Positions 45,598 to 55,769 are shown, counted from the stretch's first letter. The stretch: 64,000 nt of DNA from UBA6623 sp965217195 (GCA_965217195.1 CBDCHL010000005.1:930001-994000), one strand, 5' to 3'. Program-made: numbers and translations. The notes: generated from the letters alone by a model not told the origin.

Positions 45598-46152
45598 ATG
45601 CTCCCCATGGAATACCCGCAAGACCTGCTCGACCGCGCCGCCAAGATCAAGCTCCTGCTGCTGGATTGCGACGGTGTGCTGACTGACGGGAACGTCTACT
45701 TCCTTCCGGACGGCACGGGCGGCATTTTCGAAACCAAGGGCTTCAATTCCCATGACGGCATCGCCCTGCACTGGGCCAAGTCGGCCGGCATCGAGATCGG
45801 CATCATCAGCGGGCGACAATCCGCCGCTGTCGAAGAGCGCGCTCGTTCAATCGGAATGAAGTACCTCTACCAGGGACGCACCGACAAGATGCCCCTATTT
45901 GAAGAAATCTTGGAAGATTCCGGCCTCGAGCCCGAACAAGTCGCCTTTGTCGGGGACGACGTAACCGACCTGCCGTTGCTGATGCGTGTGGGCCTGGCGG
46001 CCGCGCCCGCAAACTCCCGGCCCGAGCCGCTCGACGTCGCGCATTTCCAGACACCGTCCTCCGGAGGCCAAGGAGCCGTGAGGGATGTAATTGAGCTCTT
46101 ACTGCGGGCGCAGGGTCACTGGGCGGGAATCATGGCGCAATACGATTTTTAG
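45598..46152 (+). CDS. KdsC-like HAD-superfamily phosphatase
   Basis: A 184-residue C0-type HAD phosphatase like 3-deoxy-D-manno-octulosonate 8-phosphate phosphatase, which frees Kdo for lipopolysaccharide. Motif I is DCDGVLTDG, motif II lies in IGIISGRQS, and motif IV is FVGDDVTDLPLL. The start is ATG at 45598 (a second at 45607); a TATAAT at 45580-45585 lies only 13 bases before it, so a very short leader is possible. The downstream C-terminal Gly-rich tail of KdsC (GGxGAVRE-like) is present as GGQGAVRD. Confidence 0.88.
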   Translation: MLPMEYPQDLLDRAAKIKLLLLDCDGVLTDGNVYFLPDGTGGIFETKGFNSHDGIALHWAKSAGIEIGIISGRQSAAVEERARSIGMKYLYQGRTDKMPLFEEILEDSGLEPEQVAFVGDDVTDLPLLMRVGLAAAPANSRPEPLDVAHFQTPSSGGQGAVRDVIELLLRAQGHWAGIMAQYDF

Positions 46153-46189
46153 ATCTTCGCAGTCCTAGAACTCAACAGCCGGAGCGGGC

Positions 46190-47434
46190 CTAAGTGCCCG
46201 GCAGCTCTAAGAATTCCAAATCCGCGGCTCGATAGCGGGTCAGGCGCCAGATGTTGATTCTCGCTCCCTTAGAATCCGTCGCGGGATTGCGAAACTCCCA
46301 CACCACTTGCCCCGCCTGATTAACCTCAAAGGCGCGTCCTGACGGCGTATCCGTAATCAGCGTGTTCCCGTTGCCTAGACGCTGACTTGACCCTCCCCAG
46401 TCCGAATAGAAATCTCCGCTCTCGTAACTCCACGCGATGCGGCGCGAGGCGGGATTCAACTCGATGATCCTTGACTGACGTGTGCCGTTATCAAAGATCA
46501 AAATGTTCCCGTTGTCGAGGACCGTTGGGTGGTGTTGCATCGCGATATTGGTGGGTCCCCAGAGCCATATGATCTCTCGCGAAGCACCATCGATGATCGC
46601 AATCGAGTTGATATGTTTGATCGATACCAGGATGTTGCCCCGCTTGAAAAGAGGCGAGAATCCGCTTTGGCGTCCATCAAACACTTCCACGTGGTTTGTA
46701 TGAAGAATGTCCAGCTCCTTCATTTCCGGCTTGAGGTCCATCTGAGCCGGGCTGGGCAGCAAATAGCGGTACGGCGAATTCTCCAATAGCTCCAGCAGCG
46801 AGAACTCGTCCTTCACTTTTCCATCAGGTGAGAGTACGACGATCTTGTCGAAAAGCGTGTCCAACGTTGGATGCACCTCGGGGATCCTTCGTGCTTCGCC
46901 GGCGATGACGTAGATCTCGCCGGTGTCGTGGACCCAGAGATCGTGATGCGCTCTGGCAGGGTAATACCACAGCAGGTTCGACGCCTTGTCCAGTTTGGCG
47001 ACGCCGTCGTTCTTGACGACGACCAGGACATCGCCGTTCTTCATTAGTTCCGCGTGATGCCAGTTCTTGAGTGGAAACACATGCTTCCATTCATGGAGGA
47101 TCTCACCGCTCATGTCCATGAGGTAGGCGCTGCTGTCGGTCCACGAGTTGTAGAAGTTGTAGCCGGCAAAGGCCCCGGGGGAGGAGCGGACAACGCCGCT
47201 TTCGGGACGTCGTGGGTCCACCCTTGCTCTAAGGTAGGGGTGACTTTGGAAGAGAGCGGGTTTTTGGGAGCGGGACGGCGTTGCCGCGGCCGGCACTTCG
47301 CGGATAAATCCGACCTTCAACGCCACATCGCGCAGCAGGCGTTGGGGAAAAAGATTATGCCGATGCGACAAAGTGCCCCAAGCGAATGAGCCGGCGACGA
47401 GTAGGGAGGTGCCCAGCCAGTACTTCCAGTGCAA
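46190..47434 (-). CDS. Arylsulfotransferase (ASST)-like membrane-anchored protein
   Basis: A 414-residue protein with an N-terminal signal anchor (about 5-22) and a beta-propeller-like body. The His-rich segments WHHAELM, RAHHDLWVHD and DILHTNHVEV, then WGPTNIAMQHHPTVLDNGN, match the arylsulfotransferase family, in which a His carries the sulfate from an aryl donor. The acceptor is unknown. It is convergent with the KdsC-like gene and lies between the two GT-C-like paralogs. Confidence 0.8.
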   Translation of the reverse strand: MHWKYWLGTSLLVAGSFAWGTLSHRHNLFPQRLLRDVALKVGFIREVPAAATPSRSQKPALFQSHPYLRARVDPRRPESGVVRSSPGAFAGYNFYNSWTDSSAYLMDMSGEILHEWKHVFPLKNWHHAELMKNGDVLVVVKNDGVAKLDKASNLLWYYPARAHHDLWVHDTGEIYVIAGEARRIPEVHPTLDTLFDKIVVLSPDGKVKDEFSLLELLENSPYRYLLPSPAQMDLKPEMKELDILHTNHVEVFDGRQSGFSPLFKRGNILVSIKHINSIAIIDGASREIIWLWGPTNIAMQHHPTVLDNGNILIFDNGTRQSRIIELNPASRRIAWSYESGDFYSDWGGSSQRLGNGNTLITDTPSGRAFEVNQAGQVVWEFRNPATDSKGARINIWRLTRYRAADLEFLELPGT

Positions 47435-47603
47435 GATCGATTACCTCACTCTCGCTTGCCGGGTCGGAGTCGAGTACCCGTGGCGATCGACCCGGAACAT
47501 CCGGGCGGTAGGGTCGGCCCCGGCAACACAAAGCGTTTCTCGTTATACACCGGCGTTGCCACTCGCTGCCGTGGGCCGCGGCTCCAATTCTCGTTCCGCA
47601 AGC

Positions 47604-48761
47604 TTAACTCTTCGTCGCCGCCCGAATTACTTCCAGCAGTTGCCCCCCCAGCTGCATTCCCAGTCGGGGCAGCATCAGACCGACCGGGAGCAGCAACCAC
47701 GTCGAACCGGAGCGGAACCAGCCTACCGCGAGAAAAACCAGCAACGGCGTGTAGACGCGCCCAAAGTCGTAGACGTGAATCCAATTGTCATCGCGCTGGA
47801 GGAAAACCCCGAGAGCCGCGAACAGAACAGCGGCAATTTTCACTGCGCCCATGCTGCGACGTTCGATCGCTCTTGCCGCAAGCGCGAACGCCGCCAGGAT
47901 TCCCAACAGCGCAAGGCCGTCGCCGATCTGAACGAGGAACTGCATGGGTACGTGTGGCGGGTAATCGACAGGATTGGTGAGAGCGCGAAAGATCGCACTC
48001 AAAGGGACGAACGACACCGGATACCGCACTGCTTCGGTGTGGAGCGAAACGAAGACGTACCAAGCAAGACAGGGGAGAGCCGAAACGGCACTCAACACGG
48101 CAGTAGTCCATTCTCGCCGCCATAGCGCAAAGCTCATCGAGGCCGCGATGAAGATCAAGCCCGTCTCTCTCGTGAGTGCGGCGCCCGCCAGAACCCCATA
48201 GAACTTCCAGCCCGGCCGCTGCCGCGCGTAGTAAGCAAACCCGACCGCGAACGCGGCGAGCGCGATATCGACAACGAGGCGTTCCGCCCACACGATCACG
48301 GCGGGCATCGCTAGGAACAGCAATCCCCAATTGGGACTCTTTCCTTGCAAGCAGGCGCACTCGGCGAGCCAATATGCGCCTAAAAGCAGAAACAGCCAAC
48401 CTATAGCGAGATAAGAAATGTCGATCGCATTGGATTGGCCCCCGGCAAGCGTATAGGCGAGCAGCGGCAACAGGATCCGCCGATATCGCAGGCGGGGGTC
48501 ATCCACGTACTCCGCGAGTCCGTGTTGGAAGAACGGGTCGTGAGCAATGATGTGATAAAGCTGCCCGTCGTAGCCGTAGCTGTTTGGAAAGGTGTAGAGA
48601 TTCGCTGACTCCAAGCCGGGCGGCATCTCATACAGCGCGCCCGTATAGAACAAGGCCGTCCAATTCCCGTCGTGTTGGAAATATACGATCAGGGTCTGGA
48701 ACAAAAGCACGATCCCGAGGCACAACACTGCGACCAACAGAGAGTGCCGTCTAAGGGCCAT
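47604..48761 (-). CDS. GT-C-like polytopic membrane protein, paralog 2
   Basis: A 385-residue protein with about ten helices and the same ordered motifs as the product of 44333-45520 (NWTALF, GYD...IAHDP, RYRRIL, LTRETGL). The two lie in opposite orientation around the phosphatase and arylsulfotransferase-like genes. The ATG at 48761 is chosen on the hydrophobic start that follows; a TTG at 48812 would extend it, and neither has a good ribosome binding site. Confidence 0.78.
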   Translation of the reverse strand: MALRRHSLLVAVLCLGIVLLFQTLIVYFQHDGNWTALFYTGALYEMPPGLESANLYTFPNSYGYDGQLYHIIAHDPFFQHGLAEYVDDPRLRYRRILLPLLAYTLAGGQSNAIDISYLAIGWLFLLLGAYWLAECACLQGKSPNWGLLFLAMPAVIVWAERLVVDIALAAFAVGFAYYARQRPGWKFYGVLAGAALTRETGLIFIAASMSFALWRREWTTAVLSAVSALPCLAWYVFVSLHTEAVRYPVSFVPLSAIFRALTNPVDYPPHVPMQFLVQIGDGLALLGILAAFALAARAIERRSMGAVKIAAVLFAALGVFLQRDDNWIHVYDFGRVYTPLLVFLAVGWFRSGSTWLLLPVGLMLPRLGMQLGGQLLEVIRAATKS

Positions 48762-48989
48762 TCGTTGGAGGAGATGCGGCTGCAACACTCGCCCGGCGTC
48801 GCACCCGCGCAATCGGGAGCCGCTCGGAAATAGCGGCCGACCTCCATTCTTGAACAGACAAACGTATCAGAGCAACAAGGCCTTTGCGCTTCGCCCCTCC
48901 GAGACCCCCGTGACACTGCGGACTATAATCATGAGTTCCGTGATTGTCAACGGTGAGCGGTCCGACGAGAAGCCGCGGAAGGCCATGCG

Positions 48990-50765
48990 ATGTCAAAGCC
49001 GCGCCACGCGAAGAAGAAACGGGGACCCTACCGACAACCGGTGGTTTCGACACCTCTCCCCGCCCCGTGGTGGAGAGTGCCTTGGATCTACGCTGTAGGC
49101 CTCTTCATCGTCGGCGTGTTGATCTACCTGCCCGCGCTCTCCGGTCCCTTTTTCCTGGATGACGACGATCTGCTCGCGGCGTTCAGCCCGGTCAGGTCCG
49201 ACGACCTTTCGATTCCGATGGGGTCGGGACGGCCGTTGCTGATATTGAGCTTCCGACTCAACTATTGGATAAGCGGCTTTGAAAGCAGTTTTGGATTTCA
49301 CTTAGTCAACGTTCTGTTGCATGCCCTCAACGCCCTCTTGCTGTGGAGGTTCCTCGCCGCTCTGGTTGCGCTGCCGGCTGTTGGAGACAAACTTGCCGGC
49401 GGCTCGCGGAAAGTTCTTGTCTACGGGGTCCCCGCACTCTTTCTAACCTCACCGATCCAAACCGAAAGCGTGGCCTACATCAGCAGTCGCTCGGAAGTAT
49501 TGGGGGCTACGTTTTTTCTGGCGGCTCTGTGGGTGTTCGTGTCCCCGTGGCGAGAAAAACACCCCTGGCGGACGGCGGTGTCGGTCGTCTTGCTCTTGGG
49601 CGCGTCTTGGGGGTGCAAACAGGACAAGATAACTCTGTTGCCCGTCATCTTGATCCTGGACTATCTGCTGTTGGCGGGCCTCGATTGGCGGAAGATGCGG
49701 GACAACATCGCCACTTACTCGTTGTGCGCCGCGGCGGGCGTCGTCGGATTCTTCGTCTTGATCAAACCGTTCTTGTTTGCCGTCTCGGCGGGATTCAATC
49801 TTCCCTGGCAGCCCTACCTGTTCACCCAATTCCGGGTGATCTTCTTCTACTTGAAGTTGCTTGCGTTTCCCTTCGGGCTGAACATCGATTGGGATATCAC
49901 ACCGTCGGAAACTCTGTGGGACAATTTCTCTTGGCTGGCTCTCGCCGCATTGGGAGGCCTATTGTGGGCCACGGTAAGGTTTCGTCGAAGCCTGCCGTTG
50001 GTCAGCTTCGCGATCCTCTTCTATCTCGTCACGCTCGCGCCGACGACGAGTTTCTTTCCCCTGCTCGACTTCGCCGCCGAAAGAAGGCTCTACCTCCCCA
50101 GCATCGGTTTTTTCATCGTGGTGGCAATCTTGCTTGCTCGTTGGGCCGGTCCCTCCGCGAACAAAGCCATCGCCACGCTGGCCATCTTGACCCTCGTCTA
50201 TTCGGCCGGGACATTCCAACGCAGCCGGCTTTGGGGCGACGACCTTGCCATGTGGCACGACGCCGCCGAGAAATCACCCAACAAATATCGACCTCTTACC
50301 TGGCTCGGAAAACTCTACGACGAACGAGGGATGACGGATCGCGCGATTCAGTATTGGACGAGGGCCGAAAAGCTCGCGGACCCGGGCACGAAAGAGCACG
50401 GTTATTTATTGGTCAATCTCGGCGTTGCCGCCGTGAGGAAGAAAAACTACGCCGGGGCGGTCGAACACTACCAGGATGCGCTGAAGACGATTCCGAAAGA
50501 TCGACAACCCGTCGTGTGGGCAAACTTGGCTGTCGCTCAACTCAGGCTGGGCCGAAAGCAACAGGGCTGGCAAAGCTTTCAAACGGCTGGTACGTTGGGC
50601 GGAGGCCCGGAGGTTAATCTGCTTTTCGGGCAGGAACTCTTTCAGCATGGACGGTATCATGCGGCGGTGGAAGCGTTCGAACGCGTCCTCCATGCGCGCC
50701 CTGAAGATGCCACCGCGCGCCGTAACCTCGCCATCGCACGCCAAAAAGCGGCTCAACAACGGTGA
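48990..50765 (+). CDS. TMTC-like membrane protein with TPR tail
   Basis: A 591-residue protein: about nine helices with an acidic first loop (FFLDDDDLL), SRSEVLGATFFLAALW, the AAERRLYLPSIGF block, then TPR repeats (about 430-585). This architecture resembles O-mannosyltransferase-like TMTC proteins with a TPR tail. Catalytic activity is inferred from the fold only. The ATG has GGAAGG eight bases upstream. It is divergent from the GT-C-like paralog 2. Confidence 0.82.
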   Translation: MSKPRHAKKKRGPYRQPVVSTPLPAPWWRVPWIYAVGLFIVGVLIYLPALSGPFFLDDDDLLAAFSPVRSDDLSIPMGSGRPLLILSFRLNYWISGFESSFGFHLVNVLLHALNALLLWRFLAALVALPAVGDKLAGGSRKVLVYGVPALFLTSPIQTESVAYISSRSEVLGATFFLAALWVFVSPWREKHPWRTAVSVVLLLGASWGCKQDKITLLPVILILDYLLLAGLDWRKMRDNIATYSLCAAAGVVGFFVLIKPFLFAVSAGFNLPWQPYLFTQFRVIFFYLKLLAFPFGLNIDWDITPSETLWDNFSWLALAALGGLLWATVRFRRSLPLVSFAILFYLVTLAPTTSFFPLLDFAAERRLYLPSIGFFIVVAILLARWAGPSANKAIATLAILTLVYSAGTFQRSRLWGDDLAMWHDAAEKSPNKYRPLTWLGKLYDERGMTDRAIQYWTRAEKLADPGTKEHGYLLVNLGVAAVRKKNYAGAVEHYQDALKTIPKDRQPVVWANLAVAQLRLGRKQQGWQSFQTAGTLGGGPEVNLLFGQELFQHGRYHAAVEAFERVLHARPEDATARRNLAIARQKAAQQR

Positions 50766-50778
50766 GCCCGGCCCGCCC

Positions 50779-52230
50779 TTACACCAGCAAATCGTGAATC
50801 ACGTTGCCGTGAACGTCGGTGAGCCGCATTTCCCGACCACTGAAGTGGAAGGTCAGCTTTGTGTGGTCCAGACCCAGCAGGTGGAGCATCGTCGCGTGCA
50901 GATCGTGGACATGCACCTTGTTCTCGATCGTGAAATAGCCGTACTCGTCTGTGGCGCCGTAAACCGTCCCGCCCTTGATTCCGCCGCCGGCCATCCACAT
51001 CGTGAAGCCGAAGGGGTTGTGATCTCGACCGACTGTGTCCATGTCCATATCGGGGTCGAATTGCGCGGTCGGCGTGCGGCCGAACTCACCGCCCCAAACG
51101 ATCAGCGTCGAGTCGAGCAGTCCCCGGGCCTTGAGGTCTTTGATGAGCGCCGCGATCGGCTTGTCCACAGCCATGGCATTGAGGCGGTGCCCTTCGATCA
51201 ATTTACGATGTTGGTCCCATCGATCGGATCGGCGTCGCGGATTGACTAGTTCCAGAAAGCGCACGCCGCGCTCGACCATACGACGAGCCAGCAGACACTG
51301 GCGGCCAAAGTCCTCCGTGTCTTTCTCATCCAACCCATAGAGTTTTCGGGTGGCTTCGCTCTCGCTGTTGAGATCGATCAAGTCGGGGACCGCCGCTTGC
51401 ATGCGATACGCCAGCTCGTAGTTTGAAATCGTGGCCTCGAGTTCGCTGATCGCGCCGAAACGGTCGATGACGCCGCGATTGAGCCGCCTGAGCAAACCCA
51501 ATTTGTTGCGCTGCACTTGCGGGTTTTCTTCACGCGGCTTGATATCAGCGATCGGGTGTTCGCCGCGCCGAAACAGCGTCCCTTGATAGGCCGCCGGCAA
51601 AAAGCCGCTGCCGAAAAGATCCAGCCCCCCGGGAGGAATCAAGCCCGATTCCATCACCACGAAGCCCGGCAGATTATCGCATTCGCTGCCCAGTCCGTAG
51701 GTCACCCACGAACCCATGCTCGGTCGTCCTTGAAACCCCGAACCGCTGTGCATGAAATAGTTGCCCGCGGTGTGCTCGGAGTGGTTAGCGACCATTGAGC
51801 GAATGATCGCCATGTCGTCGACGCAGGTCGCGACGTGCGGGAATAGGTCGCTGACGGGAATCCCCGATTGGCCGTGCCGGGTAAACTTGAACGGTGAGGC
51901 CAGGACAAGATTGCTGATGTTGAAGACGGTGGTCGGCGTCTCCATCTTGATCGGCCGGCCGTTTTCTTTGTCGAGCCGCGGCTTGGGATCGAAGGTGTCC
52001 AACTGGGAGGGGCCACCGTCCATGTAGAGAAAGATGACGGACTTGGCCTTTGCCTCGAAGTGGGGCTCGCGAGGCATCATGGGGTCCGCCGATCGGTCCT
52101 CTGCCGCGGCTTTCTCCGCCAGCATCGCCGCCAGCGCCAGTCCGCCGAACCCGTTCGCCGAGCGACACAGGAACTCGCGGCGGGAAGAAGCCGACCGATC
52201 CGAATGTCGGGTGTAGAGTTGAGAACTCAC
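50779..52230 (-). CDS. DUF1501 exported protein
   Basis: A 483-residue protein with a twin-Arg signal (SRREFLCRS, then hydrophobic to about 40) and the DUF1501 fold: YMDGGPSQLDTFDPKP, SGIPVSDLFPH, EFGRTP and DHNPFGFTMW. These sulfatase/alkaline-phosphatase-like folds are widespread in planctomycetes and acidobacteria, with unknown activity. It follows the PSCyt1/DUF1549/DUF1553 gene by 20 bases, the usual pairing. The frameshifted copy at 33035-34635 is a paralog. Confidence 0.92.
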   Translation of the reverse strand: MSSQLYTRHSDRSASSRREFLCRSANGFGGLALAAMLAEKAAAEDRSADPMMPREPHFEAKAKSVIFLYMDGGPSQLDTFDPKPRLDKENGRPIKMETPTTVFNISNLVLASPFKFTRHGQSGIPVSDLFPHVATCVDDMAIIRSMVANHSEHTAGNYFMHSGSGFQGRPSMGSWVTYGLGSECDNLPGFVVMESGLIPPGGLDLFGSGFLPAAYQGTLFRRGEHPIADIKPREENPQVQRNKLGLLRRLNRGVIDRFGAISELEATISNYELAYRMQAAVPDLIDLNSESEATRKLYGLDEKDTEDFGRQCLLARRMVERGVRFLELVNPRRRSDRWDQHRKLIEGHRLNAMAVDKPIAALIKDLKARGLLDSTLIVWGGEFGRTPTAQFDPDMDMDTVGRDHNPFGFTMWMAGGGIKGGTVYGATDEYGYFTIENKVHVHDLHATMLHLLGLDHTKLTFHFSGREMRLTDVHGNVIHDLLV

Positions 52231-52250
52231 GGTGCTGCTCGCTGTTGTCG

Positions 52251-55200
52251 CTACCTTATGAAAATGAATTCCGTCGAGTTAAACAAGACATGCGCTAGGT
52301 CGGCCCAAATGCGCGCGTCGTAGTCGCCGAAGCTCGTGTATTCGGCTTTCTGGCCGTCGAGGAACGCTTCGGCGTCATGCACTTCACCTTCGTCGGGCGG
52401 ACGCCCGAACGCCGTTTGAAACATCACGTCGATCCGCTGTCGCCGGGCGGTTCGCTCCTCCGTCAGCCGCTTCGCCCAAGCTTCCGCTTCACGGCCGATG
52501 AATTCGTTGTTCATCATCATAAGCGCTTGTGAGGGAACGGTTGACGCACCCCGCCGCCCGATCGTTGAAATCGGGGGGGGATAGTCAAACGCCAAAAACA
52601 TCGGCGCGATAAAGTTGCGGCGCACTTGCAAATAGATACTCCGCCGACCCGCCCCGTCAAGCGGCCCGCCGCCGGGTTTGCCGCGGCCGTCCTGGTAGTC
52701 GGAGATATACGGAGCGATGCCCGGTCCGCCGACGGTTTTGTCGAGGGACCCGGACACCGTCAGCACGGCATCGCGGATAGCCTCGGCCTCGAGCCGCTTC
52801 ACTCGGGCGTGTTGCCGCCACTTGTTTTCCGGATCGATCTCGGATGACCGTTCGCTCGGTCGGCTCGACATCCGGTAAGCGCTGCTGAGCAGAATCAGCC
52901 GGTGCACTTGCTTCAGCGACCAGCCTCCTTCGATCAGCCGTCCCGCCAAGTAGTCGAGCAGTTCCGGGTGGGTCGGGCGCCTGCCGGTCTTGCCGAAGTT
53001 ATCGGTTGTCGCGACGATCCCTGATCCGAAATGATGCTTCCACAGACGATTCACCACCACCCGCGCGGCCAAGGGGTTCTCCGGGCTCACCATCGCCTCG
53101 GCCAACTGTAGACGTCCGCTGCCCCGGCGATACGGCTGTTGATGTTCTCCGGCGATGACTTGCAAGAACTGTCGCGGAACTTCGTCTCCAAGATTCTTGT
53201 GGTTACCGCGCTGGTGGATGGCGATGTTATGTGGGTTCTCGTCTTTGCTCACCATCCCGAAGAGCGACTTGGGAATGCGCGCTTCGAGGTCGCGGCGGCG
53301 CTTTCTAAGCTCGGCGAGCTTCCCTTGCTGTTCGGCGGAGAGCCCCGGCGCGGCATAGTCCTCCGCTGCGCGAGGCGAACGTAGAGCGGCCACAAGTCGC
53401 GCGTCGTCGGGGCGGGAGCCTTCGCCAAGATGACGGTATAGCGCCAGATAACCGTCGATCAAATCCGTGAGAGAAGCGATCTTCTTATCGGCAACCAGCG
53501 ACTGTACACGCTCGTCCGGCGCCGACCAAGGAGGATCGGCCGAATCGGAGAAGACGATCTTGTCGACCGCAATGTAGCCCGCGGCGCCGCGGTCGACGAT
53601 TTCGATATAGCAGGTTCGACCGATTTCCTTCGTCATTCTGCGCGTGACCCACTGCCACACATTGGGCCGGCTCAGCGCATAGAGTTGTGTCTTGTGACCG
53701 TCGGCATCTATCGTGACCCGAATGTCCGGATTGACCGGAAACGGTTTCGAGTCGGGCGTGCCGGCCATGCGAATATGCACGTACATCTTCGGCATGCGAA
53801 ACTTGCCGGTCGTCAGGCTGCCCATGAACCTGTCCGAACCCGAACCGAACGAGTTGGCGATCGTCTCGCCCGCGAAGCCCGCCAACCGCTGATTGGCCGG
53901 AATCTGCTTTGTCGGCATTTCCCCAAAGGCACGGCCCTCGATCGTCCAACCGTCAAAGTCGTTTCGGTTGAAATCTTCGTAGACGACGTCGCCGCGAGCA
54001 TTGTCCTTGCGATGGTCCGGACGTGCTTGTTCCTTGATTTCCGCCAACTTGCCGCGCACTTCGTCCAACCTCTCGGTAAACGACGGCGTCGGCTCGTCCT
54101 CGCCCTCGGCGGGGGTTTCAACCGGATGAGCAAGTTTCGCCAAGGGATAGAGCGGATGATCCGGTTCGGTGCGTGCTTGCCGCAGCAGCACCAACCAAGC
54201 TTTCAACGTGCTGCGGTCGAGTCCGCCCCGGGCGGCTGTTTCGTCGAAGAGGCAGTCGAATTCCTCCTCATCCACCGCCGCCAACTCCACTGCGGCCCTT
54301 AGGTAGCTTGTCCAGGTCTCCACCGACGTCGGCGCCGCGTGGTCGACAAGCGCTCGGATGTCACCGTTGATCTCGCCGATCTCGCGGCGCAGGGCGCTGA
54401 TTTCCTCGCTTCGCTCCGCGGAATCGATCGAGGCGTCGCGGATCGCGGTGCTATGCAAAATCCCCGCCAGCGAATAGTAATCGGCCGTCGGAATGGGGTC
54501 GAACTTGTGATCGTGACAGCGTGCACAAGCGACCGTCAGCCCAAGAAAAGCCTTGCTGAGAACGTCAATCTGATTGTCGACCGTATCGGCTTTGGATTTG
54601 ACCGAATCGGTCGGAGAATTGAGCACTTCGCCGAACCAATAGAAGCCGGTCCCAAGAGGCGATTCCCAATGAACCTTGTCGTCGCGGACACGCCGGGTGG
54701 CGAGCAGATCTCCCGCGATATGTTCTTTGACGAAACGGTCGTAGGGAACATCGTCGTTCAAGGCACGGATGACGTAGTCGCGGTAGCGCCAGGCATCGAG
54801 CTTGTCGTTGTCGTACTCGTGGCCGTTCGTCTCGGCGTAGCGAACCAGGTCAAGCCAGTGGCGTCCCCAGCGCTCGCCGTAGTGAGGTGATGCAAGCAGT
54901 CGCTCGACGACTCTTTCTAACGCGTTGGGCGAACTGTCGGCAAGAAAGGCATTGATTTCCGCGGGCGCCGGCGGCAGCCCGATCAGATCGAACGTCACGC
55001 GACGCAGCAGGGTTCGCCTATCAGCGGGAGCGGCAGGCTTCAAGCCGTTCTCTTCGAGTTTGGCCAGGACAAAGTAGTCTATCGGTGACGTCGCCCAATC
55101 CCCGTTAGTCGCTTTGGCCCGCGCGGCCGGCAGGGGATCGCGGACAAGCGGACGGAAAGCCCAAAACTTCCGACCCTCGGTGAGGTCAATACTTTCTTGC

Positions 55201-55607
55201 GGCGAGATCGGCTCGGCCTCCTCGGTTCGGGGATCCGGCGAGCCCATACGAACCCAAGCCTCGAAGTCCTCGATTTCCTCCGCGCTCAGCTTACCCGTGG
55301 GGGGCATCAGCAAGTCGGGATTGGTGTAGCGAATCGCGCGGATCAACAGGCTTGCGTCCGGATCGCCCTGAACCAGAGCGGTGCCACGACTGCCTCCTTT
55401 CAGCAGTGCCGCCTTGGAGTCAAGCCGCAACCCGCCCATAGGGTCATTGTCGGGTCCGTGGCAGACATAGCATTTTTCCGCCAGCACGGGTCGAATCTTC
55501 CGCTCGAAAAACTCGATCCCGTCCGCGTCCGTCTGCGCGGGAAGCGGCATAACGGATGCCGCAACCACCCATACGACCACGAAAGAAACGTACCGATCAG
55601 CAGCCAT
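52251..55607 (-). CDS. PSCyt1-DUF1549-DUF1553 exported protein
   Basis: An 1118-residue protein with a signal peptide (about 1-24), a cytochrome-c-like domain with haem motif CYVCH at 46-50 (PSCyt1), DUF1549 (about 165-380), a middle sugar-binding-like segment (about 545-670, YEDFNRNDFDGWTIEG) and DUF1553 (about 830-1095). It is always found with DUF1501 genes, and the pair is one operon here. The function of the pair is unknown; periplasmic redox or polysaccharide roles are suggestions only. Confidence 0.9.
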   Translation of the reverse strand: MAADRYVSFVVVWVVAASVMPLPAQTDADGIEFFERKIRPVLAEKCYVCHGPDNDPMGGLRLDSKAALLKGGSRGTALVQGDPDASLLIRAIRYTNPDLLMPPTGKLSAEEIEDFEAWVRMGSPDPRTEEAEPISPQESIDLTEGRKFWAFRPLVRDPLPAARAKATNGDWATSPIDYFVLAKLEENGLKPAAPADRRTLLRRVTFDLIGLPPAPAEINAFLADSSPNALERVVERLLASPHYGERWGRHWLDLVRYAETNGHEYDNDKLDAWRYRDYVIRALNDDVPYDRFVKEHIAGDLLATRRVRDDKVHWESPLGTGFYWFGEVLNSPTDSVKSKADTVDNQIDVLSKAFLGLTVACARCHDHKFDPIPTADYYSLAGILHSTAIRDASIDSAERSEEISALRREIGEINGDIRALVDHAAPTSVETWTSYLRAAVELAAVDEEEFDCLFDETAARGGLDRSTLKAWLVLLRQARTEPDHPLYPLAKLAHPVETPAEGEDEPTPSFTERLDEVRGKLAEIKEQARPDHRKDNARGDVVYEDFNRNDFDGWTIEGRAFGEMPTKQIPANQRLAGFAGETIANSFGSGSDRFMGSLTTGKFRMPKMYVHIRMAGTPDSKPFPVNPDIRVTIDADGHKTQLYALSRPNVWQWVTRRMTKEIGRTCYIEIVDRGAAGYIAVDKIVFSDSADPPWSAPDERVQSLVADKKIASLTDLIDGYLALYRHLGEGSRPDDARLVAALRSPRAAEDYAAPGLSAEQQGKLAELRKRRRDLEARIPKSLFGMVSKDENPHNIAIHQRGNHKNLGDEVPRQFLQVIAGEHQQPYRRGSGRLQLAEAMVSPENPLAARVVVNRLWKHHFGSGIVATTDNFGKTGRRPTHPELLDYLAGRLIEGGWSLKQVHRLILLSSAYRMSSRPSERSSEIDPENKWRQHARVKRLEAEAIRDAVLTVSGSLDKTVGGPGIAPYISDYQDGRGKPGGGPLDGAGRRSIYLQVRRNFIAPMFLAFDYPPPISTIGRRGASTVPSQALMMMNNEFIGREAEAWAKRLTEERTARRQRIDVMFQTAFGRPPDEGEVHDAEAFLDGQKAEYTSFGDYDARIWADLAHVLFNSTEFIFIR

Positions 55608-55703
55608 GATCCATTCGTCCGCGGTAGCTCAACGAAGAGTCCTTCCGCCGCTACGTACATCATAGTACCCGGCTTCTCGGGCCACAAGATCGCCGGTTAT
55701 CAA

Positions 55704-55769
55704 GGTAGCGACCGCCACTCTTGCCGGTCCTAGTCAATAGTAGTGACCGGCTCGCTAGCCGGTCCCGCC
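55704..55769 (+). repeat. Dispersed palindromic repeat, copy 2
   Basis: Aligns with 31541-31605 over its length: GGTAGCGACC, then the CACTCTTGCCGGTCC arm, linker and the GTGACCGGCTC / AGCCGGTC second stem. It lies between the PSCyt1 gene and the alpha/beta hydrolase gene. Confidence 0.7.

Noticed and set aside
49343..50617. 424-residue plus frame inside the TMTC-like gene
   Set aside because: Different frame of a convincing membrane/TPR gene.
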